NCBI GenBank assembly: GCA_002396505.1 | Contig: DGYA01000003.1 | Span: forward strand, 2,539-47,824 | Direction of reading: 5' to 3' | Source: Cyanobacteria bacterium UBA5018 | Lineage (GTDB): Bacteria > Cyanobacteriota > Cyanobacteriia > PCC-6307 > Cyanobiaceae | DNA: 45,286 bases | In this document: positions 9,417-16,656 of the stretch, one piece after another | How positions within the stretch are numbered: position 1 is the first letter of the stretch | Layout of the letters: each line of letters starts with the position of its first letter | Program-made: the position numbers and the translations under genes | The notes under the pieces: generated by a model | What the model was told of the DNA's origin: nothing | Database searches by the model: none | The model's input: only the letters and a program-made list of their open reading frames with translations

Positions 9417-9521
9417 TTAGGAGTTGTAGAGGCTCACCGACAGACGCACGGCCAGTACGCCGGCGTGGGCGGCCACTACCAGAGCGATCAGCACTTCGGC
9501 TTGGCTGAGGGCGGAAACCAT
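9417..9521 (-). CDS. psaM: photosystem I reaction centre subunit XII
   Basis: A 34-residue, single-helix protein starting MVSALSQAEVLIALVVAA and ending VLAVRLSVSLYNS. The pattern 'QAE-IALV-A-GVLAVRL--SLY' is that of PsaM, the small membrane subunit at the photosystem I trimer interface. The ATG at 9519-9521 gives the usual PsaM length; the open frame runs on to 9635 but the upstream residues do not resemble PsaM. It is divergent from crr6, whose start is about 90 bases away, so the two share a short control region. Genes this small are easily missed by automatic annotation. Confidence 0.9.
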   Translation of the reverse strand: MVSALSQAEVLIALVVAAHAGVLAVRLSVSLYNS

Positions 9522-9610
9522 GGCAGGAGCGGCAATAGGAACAACAACACCATTGTTTGCTGTCAGGTGGCTACGGTCGGGCTGCTTTTGGCTTGCTGTC
9601 ACAGCTCTTG

Positions 9611-10108
9611 ATGGCCGATTCCTTTCAGGCGGCACCGGCCGGGGTAACGGTGACGGCAGATCAGCTGCTCCAGCTCGATCTCTCCCCTCTCCAGGCCTGG
9701 GCGGCTCTAACGCCCCAAGCCCTGCTGCAGCGGGCCGGGGAGCTGGAGCTGCAGTTCAGTTGGCCCCGAGCCGCCGAGGATCTCCGGGAGCTATCCGAGA
9801 TCCCGGAATTGCGGCTGTGGGCGCTGCGGGCCGATGCCACCTATCCCTGGCTGCCCCTGGTATTGGAGAGGGGTAGCGGCCAGCTCACCCGCCATGTGGC
9901 GATGCTGTTACCCCATGGTTTCAGCCGTAACGAGGGCATCCGCTTTGCGGCCGAGAGCCTGGAGCTGTGGATGACCCATCGGCTGTTCCTGCTCGATGGC
10001 TGGGCCCGCAGCCAGGGTCTCAACTGTCGTCAGGGTCTTGGCCAGATGGCGGCAGTGCTTGGTTTTGAACTCGATGCCAGCTTTTGGCTTCCCCTACCGC
10101 TCGCCTGA
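9611..10108 (+). CDS. crr6: CRR6-like NDH-1 assembly factor
   Basis: A 165-residue protein fitting the CRR6 (chlororespiratory reduction 6, DUF1817) family. Recognisable segments are 'LQFSWPRAAEDLRELSEIPELRLW', 'YPWLPLVLERGSGQLTRH', 'AMLLPHGFSRNEGI' and 'LELWMTHRLFLLDGW'. CRR6 is needed to assemble the NdhI-containing connecting arm of the photosynthetic NDH-1 complex, which works in cyclic electron flow and respiration; it is soluble. I chose ATG 9611 because the family pattern begins shortly after; the frame is open to 9557. An intrinsic terminator follows 25 bases after the stop. Confidence 0.85.
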   Translation: MADSFQAAPAGVTVTADQLLQLDLSPLQAWAALTPQALLQRAGELELQFSWPRAAEDLRELSEIPELRLWALRADATYPWLPLVLERGSGQLTRHVAMLLPHGFSRNEGIRFAAESLELWMTHRLFLLDGWARSQGLNCRQGLGQMAAVLGFELDASFWLPLPLA

Positions 10109-10133
10109 TCGCTGGCGCCATGCCAAAGATCTG

Positions 10134-10156
10134 ATGCGGCAGTGCCGCATTTTTTT
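10134..10156 (+). terminator. intrinsic terminator after crr6
   Basis: ATGCGGC and GCCGCAT form a 7-bp perfect stem with an AGT loop, followed at once by six T residues. It lies 25 bases after the crr6 stop. A second copy, CGGCACTGCCG at 10161-10171, is the reverse complement of the stem core and could form an alternative, longer hairpin. Confidence 0.85.
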
Positions 10157-10222
10157 AATCCGGCACTGCCGAGGAAGTCGCTGTTTTTCGGAATCTCCCT
10201 TGGTGGAGCAGGAGGCTTATGG

Positions 10223-10249
10223 GCTGAGGGGGCTGAGGGGGCTGAGGGG
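10223..10249. repeat. 9-bp tandem repeat, 3 copies
   Basis: Three perfect copies of GCTGAGGGG in the space between the crr6 terminator and the 3' end of the exporter gene. No function is visible. Confidence 0.85.
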
Positions 10250-10282
10250 ACCTATGGGCGGATTTGCATTTTGATCGAACTG

Positions 10283-11059
10283 TTATTGCTGCCCGGCACC
10301 GCTTAGCAACAGCTGTACGGCGCGCCGTCCACTGTCCACCGCCAGCAGCAGCGTCATCAGCCTCAGTAGCCATACCAGCTGCTGCTCCGGCACCCGATCC
10401 AGCCGTGCCGCCGACCACTGGGCCGCGATCGCCGCCGTGCCCCCCAGGGTCAGCCCAACCCATACCAGGGCTCGACCGTTCTCGACAAAGCCCACCGCCG
10501 CAATGCTGGAGGCCGCTAACACCGCCAGAGTGCTGAGTCGAATCGCCAGGTGTACCGGCACGGCCAGCAGTTGCACCATCAGCGGCACCATCACCAGCCC
10601 GCCACCCACACCGAGCATGCCGCCAGCGAGTCCGGCCACCGAGCCCACCGCCGCCAATCCCGCCAGCGGCAGCTTGGTGATTTGCTTGCTGGCAAGGGAC
10701 GGCTTGGGACTGATCATCAGGCAGAGCAGGCCATACATCGCCGCTTGCAAACCCAGCAGCTGCCAGCCCGATAGCGCAGAGCTCAAGTTGCTGAACAGGG
10801 CACCCCCCAGGCCAGCCCCCAGGGCGATCGCCAGGGCGGCTTTGCCAGGTAGTAGTCCCTGGCGCCAATGGGCCCAAGTGCCCGCCAGGGTGGTGGGCAC
10901 GATTGCCAGGGTGCTGGTGGCCAGTGCCTGATGGGCTCCCAGGCCCATCAGCAGTAGCAGTGGTGAGAAGATCAGACCGCCGCCGATGCCCAGCAGGCCC
11001 GAGAGCAGCCCGGCCAACGCCCCCAGCGGCAGCAGCAGTGACAACATGGCCCAGGGCAT
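10283..11059 (-). CDS. TauE/SafE family membrane exporter
   Basis: A 258-residue, very hydrophobic protein with seven to eight predicted membrane helices. It shows the internal duplication of the TauE/SafE (DUF81) family: 'LLSGLLGIGGGLIFSPLLL' near the N-terminus and 'LAGGMLGVGGGLVMVPLMV' in the middle. Family members export sulfite, sulfoacetate or related anions across the inner membrane; the substrate here cannot be deduced. The start is the ATG at 11059, with a second ATG four codons in. It is divergent from the lipoate-ligase-like gene at 11164, with a shared control region of about 100 bases. Confidence 0.9.
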   Translation of the reverse strand: MPWAMLSLLLPLGALAGLLSGLLGIGGGLIFSPLLLLMGLGAHQALATSTLAIVPTTLAGTWAHWRQGLLPGKAALAIALGAGLGGALFSNLSSALSGWQLLGLQAAMYGLLCLMISPKPSLASKQITKLPLAGLAAVGSVAGLAGGMLGVGGGLVMVPLMVQLLAVPVHLAIRLSTLAVLAASSIAAVGFVENGRALVWVGLTLGGTAAIAAQWSAARLDRVPEQQLVWLLRLMTLLLAVDSGRRAVQLLLSGAGQQ

Positions 11060-11163
11060 TGGTTCCAGCGAAAATCGCGCTGCTTAACAGCTCAGCATCT
11101 TCTATAGCGGCGCTTTGGCCTTGCTCCTGCAGCACGACCCCTGCAGCCCGCCCCAGCATCCAT

Positions 11164-11985
11164 ATGGCCGAACCCCTACGCCTATTGCCTTGCTTCCAGC
11201 GGCCCGGCGATTGGCAGATGGCTCTCGATGCCTGGTTGCTAAGTCAGCGACAGCCAGCCCTGCGGCTCTATCGCTGGGGGGGGCGCCCCACCCTGTCGCT
11301 CGGTCTGCACCAGCGGCACCTGGAGAGCCATTGGTTGGCCTTGGCCCAGGCGGGGCACCTGGATCTGGTGCGCCGTCCCAGCGGCGGGCGAGCTGTATTG
11401 CATGGTGGCGATCTCAGTTACGCCTTGGTGTGGCCGGATGCGCCGGGTAACCGCCGCCAGGCCTACCTAGAGGCCTGCGCTTGGCTGCAGCTCGCCTTTG
11501 GGCGCATGGGTTTGCCACTGCAGTTCGGCCACCAGCCGGCTCGGCCGCAGCAGCCCAACTGTTTCGCCACCAGCACCGCTGCCGATCTGGTTCACCTGCC
11601 CACTACCGCTGAAACTGATTTCGGCATTAATCCTGCGGCTATTGATAGTGCTGGCATTGATAGTGCTGGCATTGATAGTGCGGCCACTAATGGCCTGGGC
11701 ATCAAGCGCATTGGCAGTGCCCAGCATTGGCGGTCTGGGTGTCTGTTGCAGCACGGCACGATTTTGTTGGCACCGCCAGCGGCGCTTTGGCAGGAGCTGT
11801 TTGGCGGGCCAGCGCCGTCGCTGCCGCCCTTGCCCTTGGCGAGTGAGCAGCTGGAGTATTTGCTGTTGGAATGTGCCGCCGCCAGTTTTCCCCTGGCCCC
11901 AGTAAGCGAGCTAACGGCTCAGGAACTGGCCGCGATCGAAGCGGCAAGGCCCAACTACAGGGTTGATCCCCATCCTGCTGGCTGA
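11164..11985 (+). CDS. lipoate-protein ligase A family protein
   Basis: A 273-residue protein of the biotin/lipoate ligase fold. The family signature RRPSGGRAVLHGGDLSYALV is intact, and the catalytic-lysine region is 'IKRIGSAQHWRSGCLLQHGTI'. It should attach lipoate or octanoate to carrier domains of 2-oxoacid dehydrogenases or glycine-cleavage H protein. Between the 'CFATSTAADLV' segment and that lysine region sits an extra loop of about 30 residues made of IDSAG-type pentapeptides encoded by a 15-bp tandem repeat (11626-11685); in ordinary members these segments are nearly adjacent. ATG 11164 is used; the frame is open to 10903 but that would overlap the divergent exporter gene. Confidence 0.88.
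   Translation: MAEPLRLLPCFQRPGDWQMALDAWLLSQRQPALRLYRWGGRPTLSLGLHQRHLESHWLALAQAGHLDLVRRPSGGRAVLHGGDLSYALVWPDAPGNRRQAYLEACAWLQLAFGRMGLPLQFGHQPARPQQPNCFATSTAADLVHLPTTAETDFGINPAAIDSAGIDSAGIDSAATNGLGIKRIGSAQHWRSGCLLQHGTILLAPPAALWQELFGGPAPSLPPLPLASEQLEYLLLECAAASFPLAPVSELTAQELAAIEAARPNYRVDPHPAG
11626..11685. repeat. 15-bp tandem repeat, 4 units, inside lipoate-ligase gene
   Basis: Three near-identical units ATTGATAGTGCTGGC (11641-11655, 11656-11670, and 11671-11685 ending CGGCC) follow a diverged unit ATTAATCCTGCGGCT (11626-11640). In frame they encode INPAA-IDSAG-IDSAG-IDSAA. The period of 15 keeps the reading frame. Confidence 0.95.
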
Positions 11986-12050
11986 TAAGTTGCGCCGGCG
12001 GAATCGGCAATGGCTGAAGCAGCAATTTTTCCAGCTGGCCTGGATTCGAT

Positions 12051-13352
12051 TCAAGGGGTACGGGCCTCCCCGGAAGCCACCATGGTGCGCACCACGGCGG
12101 CCAGGGCCAACCCCAGCGGATAGGTGTTTTGGCGGCGGGCCATATCGAGCATTGCCGCCGGCAGCCTCAGGCCCAGTTTGCGCAGTACCGCTTCTCCCAG
12201 TTCAGGCCTCTCGATCGTGCCACTGGGTAAACCTGCGGGGCTGAGCACCAGCAGCCGGTCGGTGGCGGCATCCTCCAGCTGCAATACCGCTTGCCACAGG
12301 GGAGCTGCCTCGCCAATGGTGGGCAGGCTGGAGAGGGGACGCAGGTAATCGGCGATGCGATCGGTGTCCCAGCGCTGCACCGGCAGTTGCTGCAGTGGCT
12401 GATCGTCGATCACCCCCCGCCAGTGGCCCCGGTCCGTCACCAGCAGCCAATCGCCCTGGCCCTCGCTGGGGCGCTCGGCCAGTCTCAGGCGGCTGAGTTC
12501 CCGCAGTTTGTCGCTGGCTTCCAGCACTCGATAGCGACGGCCGGCGGCATCGCGCACCTTCAGTTCGTTGAGGCTTTGCTGCAGCGCCAACATCTGGCTC
12601 TGGTTGCGGGCGGCTCCCAGGCCAAACCAGCCCAGCAGCATCAACCAGGCGCCGCCAATGCCGCCGCCCCTCAACAGCAGCACCGCCCCCAGGCCGATGG
12701 CCAGATAGGCCATAAACCGGCCGCTGCCATTGGCCACCTCCACCCCCCGCCGCTGGCTACCGGTGACCTGCCACACCAGGGCCTTGAGGATTAGGCCGCC
12801 ATCGAGGGGCAAACCTGGCAACAGATTGAATAGGCCCAGCACCAGGTTCAAGCGCCCCAGCTCCTGCACCAAGGCCCCCAGCCAAGGGGCTAGGTGGGCG
12901 GCCAGATGGGTGCTGGCCAGTAGGCTCGCCCCCAAGGCCAGGCTGACGGCCGGGCCGGCGGCCGCCACCAGCAGCGCCCCCAAGGCGGTATCGCATTCCC
13001 GCTCCACGCTGGCCACCCCCCCTAGCAGGAACAGGGTGATGCTGCGCACTTTCACCCCCTGGCTAAGGGCCACCAGCGAATGGCCCAGCTCGTGGAGCAG
13101 CACCGATGTGAACAGCAACAGGGCAGTGACCAGGCCCAGGATCCACAGTCCGCCAGCGCCGAGGTTTGGGTTGAGCGCAGTGGCGCCCAGCTGGAGGCTG
13201 TACTGCTTTTGAAAGGCGAAGGTCACCAGCAGCAGGATCAAAAACCAGCTTGGATGGATGCGCAGGGGGATGCCGCGAATCTTGAGCAGTTGCCAGCCTT
13301 CGCCCACGGGCTCCGATCTTCCTGATTCCCGGCGCTGGCCGGGGTGAGACAC
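12051..13352 (-). CDS. site-2 protease family (M50) zinc metallopeptidase with CBS-like tail
   Basis: A 433-residue intramembrane protease. The zinc motif HELGH is at residues 87-91, and the third ligand is in NLLPGLPLDGG at 176-186, both within membrane helices. About six hydrophobic segments lie before residue 245. The C-terminal 180 residues (LRELSRLRLAERPSEGQGDWLLV onward) resemble a pair of weak CBS domains, the arrangement of Rip3-type cyanobacterial site-2 proteases. Such enzymes cleave membrane-bound proteins such as anti-sigma factors, and the CBS part is thought to sense a nucleotide; the target here is unknown. It is convergent with the lipoate-ligase-like gene and divergent from trpF. 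Confidence 0.92.
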   Translation of the reverse strand: MSHPGQRRESGRSEPVGEGWQLLKIRGIPLRIHPSWFLILLLVTFAFQKQYSLQLGATALNPNLGAGGLWILGLVTALLLFTSVLLHELGHSLVALSQGVKVRSITLFLLGGVASVERECDTALGALLVAAAGPAVSLALGASLLASTHLAAHLAPWLGALVQELGRLNLVLGLFNLLPGLPLDGGLILKALVWQVTGSQRRGVEVANGSGRFMAYLAIGLGAVLLLRGGGIGGAWLMLLGWFGLGAARNQSQMLALQQSLNELKVRDAAGRRYRVLEASDKLRELSRLRLAERPSEGQGDWLLVTDRGHWRGVIDDQPLQQLPVQRWDTDRIADYLRPLSSLPTIGEAAPLWQAVLQLEDAATDRLLVLSPAGLPSGTIERPELGEAVLRKLGLRLPAAMLDMARRQNTYPLGLALAAVVRTMVASGEARTP

Positions 13353-13509
13353 AATCTTAGAAAGCTGTGATCGCCATGCCTTGGCGAGCGCTAGCCATTG
13401 CCGAGCAGATCAAGCTCCGGATCTGCCAGCTGATCAGCTCCAGGCCAGAGGCTATTGGGGCTGGTGCCTGCATGGCGGCAACCAGCCCCCCTCCCCGCTT
13501 GCCGCTCCG

Positions 13510-14169
13510 ATGGCCGCTCCACTGCTCAAGATCTGTGGTCTGCGAGATCCAGACCAGGCCGAAGCCGTGGCTGCCCTGGGGGTGGATGCCATCGGCGTGA
13601 TCGGCGTTGAGGCCTCACCGCGGCATGTGTTGCCCACCGCCCGCCGCGCCCTCTGGCAGGTGGTGGCGGCGACGGCGCCCGGCTGCCAGAGGGTGCTGGT
13701 GGTGGCCGACCCAACCGAAGACCAACTGGCCCAGCTCTCCCCCGATTGCGGTCACCAAGTGCTGCAGTTACACGGCTCTGAAACTCCAGAGCGCTGTGCT
13801 GCCCTGCGAAAAAATTTGGCTGTGCAGGTCTGGAAGGCGCTGCGTATTCGGCGTCCGGAAGACCTGGCGGCCGTGGCGGCCTATGGGCCGGTGGTTGATG
13901 GACTACTGCTCGATGCCTGGGTGAGTGACCAACTTGGGGGCAGCGGCCAGCGCATTCCGCTGCAATGGCTGCATGGTTTTGAGTCACCAGTGCCCTGGTG
14001 GTTGGCCGGCGGCATTCGGGCTGAGCTGGTGGGTGATGTACTCGCCGCCTTATCCCCCACTGGCCTGGATGCCTCAAGTGGCGTGGAGCGCTCGCCAGCC
14101 GACAAGGATCTGAACCGGGTGCGCCAGCTGGTAAGTGCCGTAAAAGCTTGGCCAGCCGCTGGCGGCTGA
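13510..14169 (+). CDS. trpF: phosphoribosylanthranilate isomerase
   Basis: A 219-residue TIM-barrel enzyme of tryptophan synthesis, converting N-(5-phosphoribosyl)-anthranilate to the carboxyphenylamino-deoxyribulose phosphate. The catalytic cysteine is in 'LLKICGLRDPDQA' at the N-terminus, and the catalytic aspartate is in 'DGLLLDAWVSDQLGGSGQ'; the phosphate-binding end has 'LAGGIRAELVGDVL' and 'GLDASSGVERSPADKD'. ATG 13510 is chosen because the barrel starts directly after it; the frame is open to 13381, but the upstream residues are not family-like. It is divergent from the site-2 protease gene. Confidence 0.96.
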   Translation: MAAPLLKICGLRDPDQAEAVAALGVDAIGVIGVEASPRHVLPTARRALWQVVAATAPGCQRVLVVADPTEDQLAQLSPDCGHQVLQLHGSETPERCAALRKNLAVQVWKALRIRRPEDLAAVAAYGPVVDGLLLDAWVSDQLGGSGQRIPLQWLHGFESPVPWWLAGGIRAELVGDVLAALSPTGLDASSGVERSPADKDLNRVRQLVSAVKAWPAAGG

Positions 14170-14215
14170 GTAAGAGTCTTGGGTATGGCCCTTCGGTGGC
14201 CCTGATTCCGATTCG

Positions 14216-14269
14216 ATGCCCCGATCAATGCCCCGATCACTCTGCAGATCAATGCCCCGATCAATGCCT
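14216..14269. repeat. 12-bp tandem repeat over a start-codon region
   Basis: Units ATGCCCCGATCA at 14216-14227, 14228-14239 and 14252-14263, with a diverged unit CTCTGCAGATCA at 14240-14251 and a final partial ATGCCT at 14264. Because the unit starts with ATG and is a multiple of three, it places four in-frame ATG codons ahead of the secreted-protein gene. Confidence 0.92.
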
Positions 14270-14821
14270 AGATTCAGCTTCCGCACCCCCCTGCTGCTGT
14301 TTATGGCCGCCCTTGGCGGCTCCCTGGCCCCCTGCCTTACCTCCTTGCGCCTGGTGCCCTTCAGCCATGCCCAAGACCTAATCGGCTGTCAGTTAACCGA
14401 TGCTGGCCAGCTGCAGTGCGTGCCTGGGGTGAGCGCTGATCCCCAGAGCCAAATCAACGCCATGCGCCAGCAGATCTCCAGCGATCTGCAGTTGGAGGGG
14501 GCCGTGCAGCAGCAGATCCAGGGATTAGAGCAGTTGACCCTGGCGGGCCAGGCCCGGGAGGGACAGCTTGTTAGGGCGAACTTGGCGGCAGCTGCGCTGG
14601 CGGCTTTGCCAGCCACGGCCTTCCATTGGTATCGCCTGATGCCCGGCGAGCGCCGCTGGCTGCTGATCAGTGGTGCCCAGGGCCCCAGTTATCAGTTGCA
14701 ACCTGCAGATGTGGCCGCCAAGGTGATGTTGGTGGTGGCTATTCCTTCAGCCAATAGCGGCAGCCAGCGCCAGGTTTCCTCCAGGTTGGGCCCTGTGCTG
14801 GGGGTGCGGGCGCAACCTTGA
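14264..14821 (+). CDS. predicted secreted protein of unknown function
   Basis: A 185-residue protein with no recognised domain. The N-terminus is a signal peptide: basic MPRFSFR, a hydrophobic core, and a likely cleavage after SHA (residues 34-36). The mature part has two early cysteines (GCQLTDAGQLQC), a helical Q-rich segment, a hydrophobic patch (LAAAALAALPATAFHW) and a conserved-looking 'WYRLMPGERRWLLISG'. In-frame ATGs at 14216, 14228 and 14252, all created by the 12-bp repeat, could add MPRS repeats; I use the last because the signal peptide follows directly. It lies 94 bases after trpF in the same direction. Confidence 0.7.
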   Translation: MPRFSFRTPLLLFMAALGGSLAPCLTSLRLVPFSHAQDLIGCQLTDAGQLQCVPGVSADPQSQINAMRQQISSDLQLEGAVQQQIQGLEQLTLAGQAREGQLVRANLAAAALAALPATAFHWYRLMPGERRWLLISGAQGPSYQLQPADVAAKVMLVVAIPSANSGSQRQVSSRLGPVLGVRAQP

Positions 14822-14863
14822 GCTGGGGGCCTGGGCTAGCCGAGCTGGGGCCTGGGCTAGCCG
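14821..14863. repeat. 21-22-bp direct duplication
   Basis: Two tandem copies of AGCTGGGG(G)CCTGGGCTAGCCG, 14821-14842 and 14843-14863, directly after the secreted-protein stop and before the 3' end of folE on the other strand. It is non-coding. Confidence 0.8.
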
Positions 14864-14919
14864 CTGGATCTGCAGGGTTTTGCCGGGTTTAGCTGGGTAG
14901 CAGCTAGGCAGCGAGAGGC

Positions 14920-15858
14920 TCAGGTGCTCAGCAGATCTTGCTGTTGCTTAACCAACTCAAAGAATTCAGCCTTCAGGCTGGGGTCTTTGCGGAAATCACC
15001 ACGCACAACGGAATTAATCATGCTGGTTTGAAGCTCCTTAACTCCCCGCCACTTCATGCAGTAATGCTGGGCTTTTACTAGAATAGCCAGGCCTTTTGGC
15101 TTGCAGAGACGTTCAATCTCGTCGGCAAGGATGATTACCGCTTCCTCTTGGATGTGGGGGCGGGAAAAGACCCAATCGGCCACCCGCGCAAACTTGGATA
15201 GGCCAATCACCTGCTCACCGGGCTTGATGCCAATCCAGCAATTGCCAAGGATGGGCACTAGATGATGTGAGCAGGCGGAACGGATTGAGATCGGGCCTAC
15301 TGTGTAAACCTCATCTAGATTCTTGACGTTAGGAAAGCTGGCAATCTTGGGCTGAACGTGATAGCGACCTTTGAATACCTCGTGGAGATACATGCGAGCA
15401 ACGCGCTCGGCTGTCTCCTGGGTGTTGTGATCATTCTCGATGTCAATAACCAGGCTACGCAGCAAATCGCGCACCTTGTCGGCAACCTCAACCTCGAGTT
15501 GATTCAGATCGCCTTCCTCTAAATGCTCAGAAATGTTATCGTTGGCGAGGAAGGGCACGCCCGCATTTTCCAGCCTCTGGCGAATGCGCAGACTGGCGGG
15601 AATTACTTGGGCATCAAGGATTGATATCGATGAATTTGAGGCTTGTGAATCTGGGACGTTTGAAGCTATTGCGGTTGAATCAATAGTGGCTGAAGCTATT
15701 GCGTCTGAATTTATTTCGGCTGAATCAGAGACGCTGGGCTCTGGGGTCAATGAATTGGGAGAAAATGAATTTGGGGACAGTGATTTGCTGGGCGATGCTG
15801 TAGTGGGCAGTGCGGTGGTGGTCAAGTTGGTAATTTTTGAGGGGAGGGTGGAGGTCAT
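14920..15858 (-). CDS. folE: GTP cyclohydrolase I with repeat-built N-terminal extension
   Basis: A 312-residue protein whose last 225 residues are GTP cyclohydrolase I, which makes dihydroneopterin triphosphate for folate. Zinc ligands are C196, H199 and C267, spaced as in the E. coli enzyme (C110, H113, C181); 'SACSHHLVPILG' and 'QHYCMKWRGV' are the active-site segments. The first ~80 residues are extra: rich in S, T, N, A and D, probably disordered, and encoded by degenerate 15-bp units (15632-15796). The start may be the ATG at 15858; no other ATG was preferred, and a real start further in would shorten this tail. It follows the SDR gene by 24 bases, so is likely in the same operon. Confidence 0.95.
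   Translation of the reverse strand: MTSTLPSKITNLTTTALPTTASPSKSLSPNSFSPNSLTPEPSVSDSAEINSDAIASATIDSTAIASNVPDSQASNSSISILDAQVIPASLRIRQRLENAGVPFLANDNISEHLEEGDLNQLEVEVADKVRDLLRSLVIDIENDHNTQETAERVARMYLHEVFKGRYHVQPKIASFPNVKNLDEVYTVGPISIRSACSHHLVPILGNCWIGIKPGEQVIGLSKFARVADWVFSRPHIQEEAVIILADEIERLCKPKGLAILVKAQHYCMKWRGVKELQTSMINSVVRGDFRKDPSLKAEFFELVKQQQDLLST
15632..15796. repeat. degenerate 15-bp repeat, 11 units, in folE
   Basis: On the plus strand, successive 15-base blocks mostly begin GAA/GAT: GAATTTGAGGCTTGT, GAATCTGGGACGTTT, GAAGCTATTGCGGTT, GAATCAATAGTGGCT, GAAGCTATTGCGTCT, GAATTTATTTCGGCT, and on to GATTTGCTGGGCGAT. Two 30-base pairs are closest. On the coding strand each block is one pentapeptide (AIASA, TIDST, AIASN, NSFSP, NSLTP). 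Confidence 0.8.
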
Positions 15859-15882
15859 CGGTGGGGTCAGGGCATGCCTGAT

Positions 15883-16593
15883 TCAGAGCACGCCGGCAGC
15901 CGGCATCAGGGTGAGATCTTCTACCACTTGAGTGGCAGGTTGTTGGGCGATATAGAGCAGAGCCTCGGCCGCTCGATTGGCATCTAGCATCGCATGGCGA
16001 TCGAAGGAACTGTCAACACTTTCGCTGTCCCACAATGGCGTATTAACCGCACCCAAAGTGATCGTGGATACACGAATCCCATGGCTACGCTCTTCGGTGG
16101 CCAGGCAACGGCTGAAGGCATTGAGGGCGGCTTTGCTGGTGCAGTAGGCCCCCCAATCTGGAAATGCATTGCGGGCTGCATGGCTGCTGACATTGATCAC
16201 CAAGCCCTGGCCGCGTTCGCGCAGCATAGGCAAAACCGCCTGGCATACCTGAAAAACAGAGGTGAGGTTGAGCTGCATCAACCATTGCCAGCGCTCTAGG
16301 GGCATTGCCGCCAGGGATCCGGTGTAGGCGGCTCCGGCATTGTTGATCACCACATCCGGACTGCCACCCCGTTGGCACAGCTCCTGGATTGCCGGGCTGA
16401 TAGCCGCTGCATCGCTGAGGTCCAAGCAGGTGGAATACACAGTTGCCCCCTCTGCCGCCAGCTGCTCCACCAGCCGCTGAAAATCTGCAGAGCTGCGTGC
16501 CACAAGCAGCAGCTCGTAGCCAGCGCGGGCAAAGGCCCTGGCGGCCGCAGCCCCGATGCCCCTAGAGGCACCTGTGATCAATACCGCAGCCAA
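15883..16593 (-). CDS. short-chain dehydrogenase/reductase family protein
   Basis: A 236-residue classical SDR. Cofactor motif TGASRGIG lies at residues 7-14, NNAG in the middle, catalytic serine in 'VINVSSHAARN' and YCTSK as the YxxxK pair. The 'LVARSS' after the second strand suggests NADP. The substrate is unknown. It sits between accA (63 bases upstream) and folE (24 bases downstream), all on the minus strand; its presence next to a fatty-acid gene and a pterin gene makes ketoacyl or pterin reduction possible, but neither is shown. Confidence 0.92.
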   Translation of the reverse strand: MAAVLITGASRGIGAAAARAFARAGYELLLVARSSADFQRLVEQLAAEGATVYSTCLDLSDAAAISPAIQELCQRGGSPDVVINNAGAAYTGSLAAMPLERWQWLMQLNLTSVFQVCQAVLPMLRERGQGLVINVSSHAARNAFPDWGAYCTSKAALNAFSRCLATEERSHGIRVSTITLGAVNTPLWDSESVDSSFDRHAMLDANRAAEALLYIAQQPATQVVEDLTLMPAAGVL

Positions 16594-16656
16594 GGGATCG
16601 AGAGAGAGGGACGGTTGGCAGCATGGGTTCGCCCCAGGGCGATCCCGTACAAAACC

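Noticed and set aside
10155..11159. 334-residue minus frame rich in G and A
   Set aside because: It is the shadow of the TauE-type exporter in another frame; the exporter frame has the membrane helices and family motifs.
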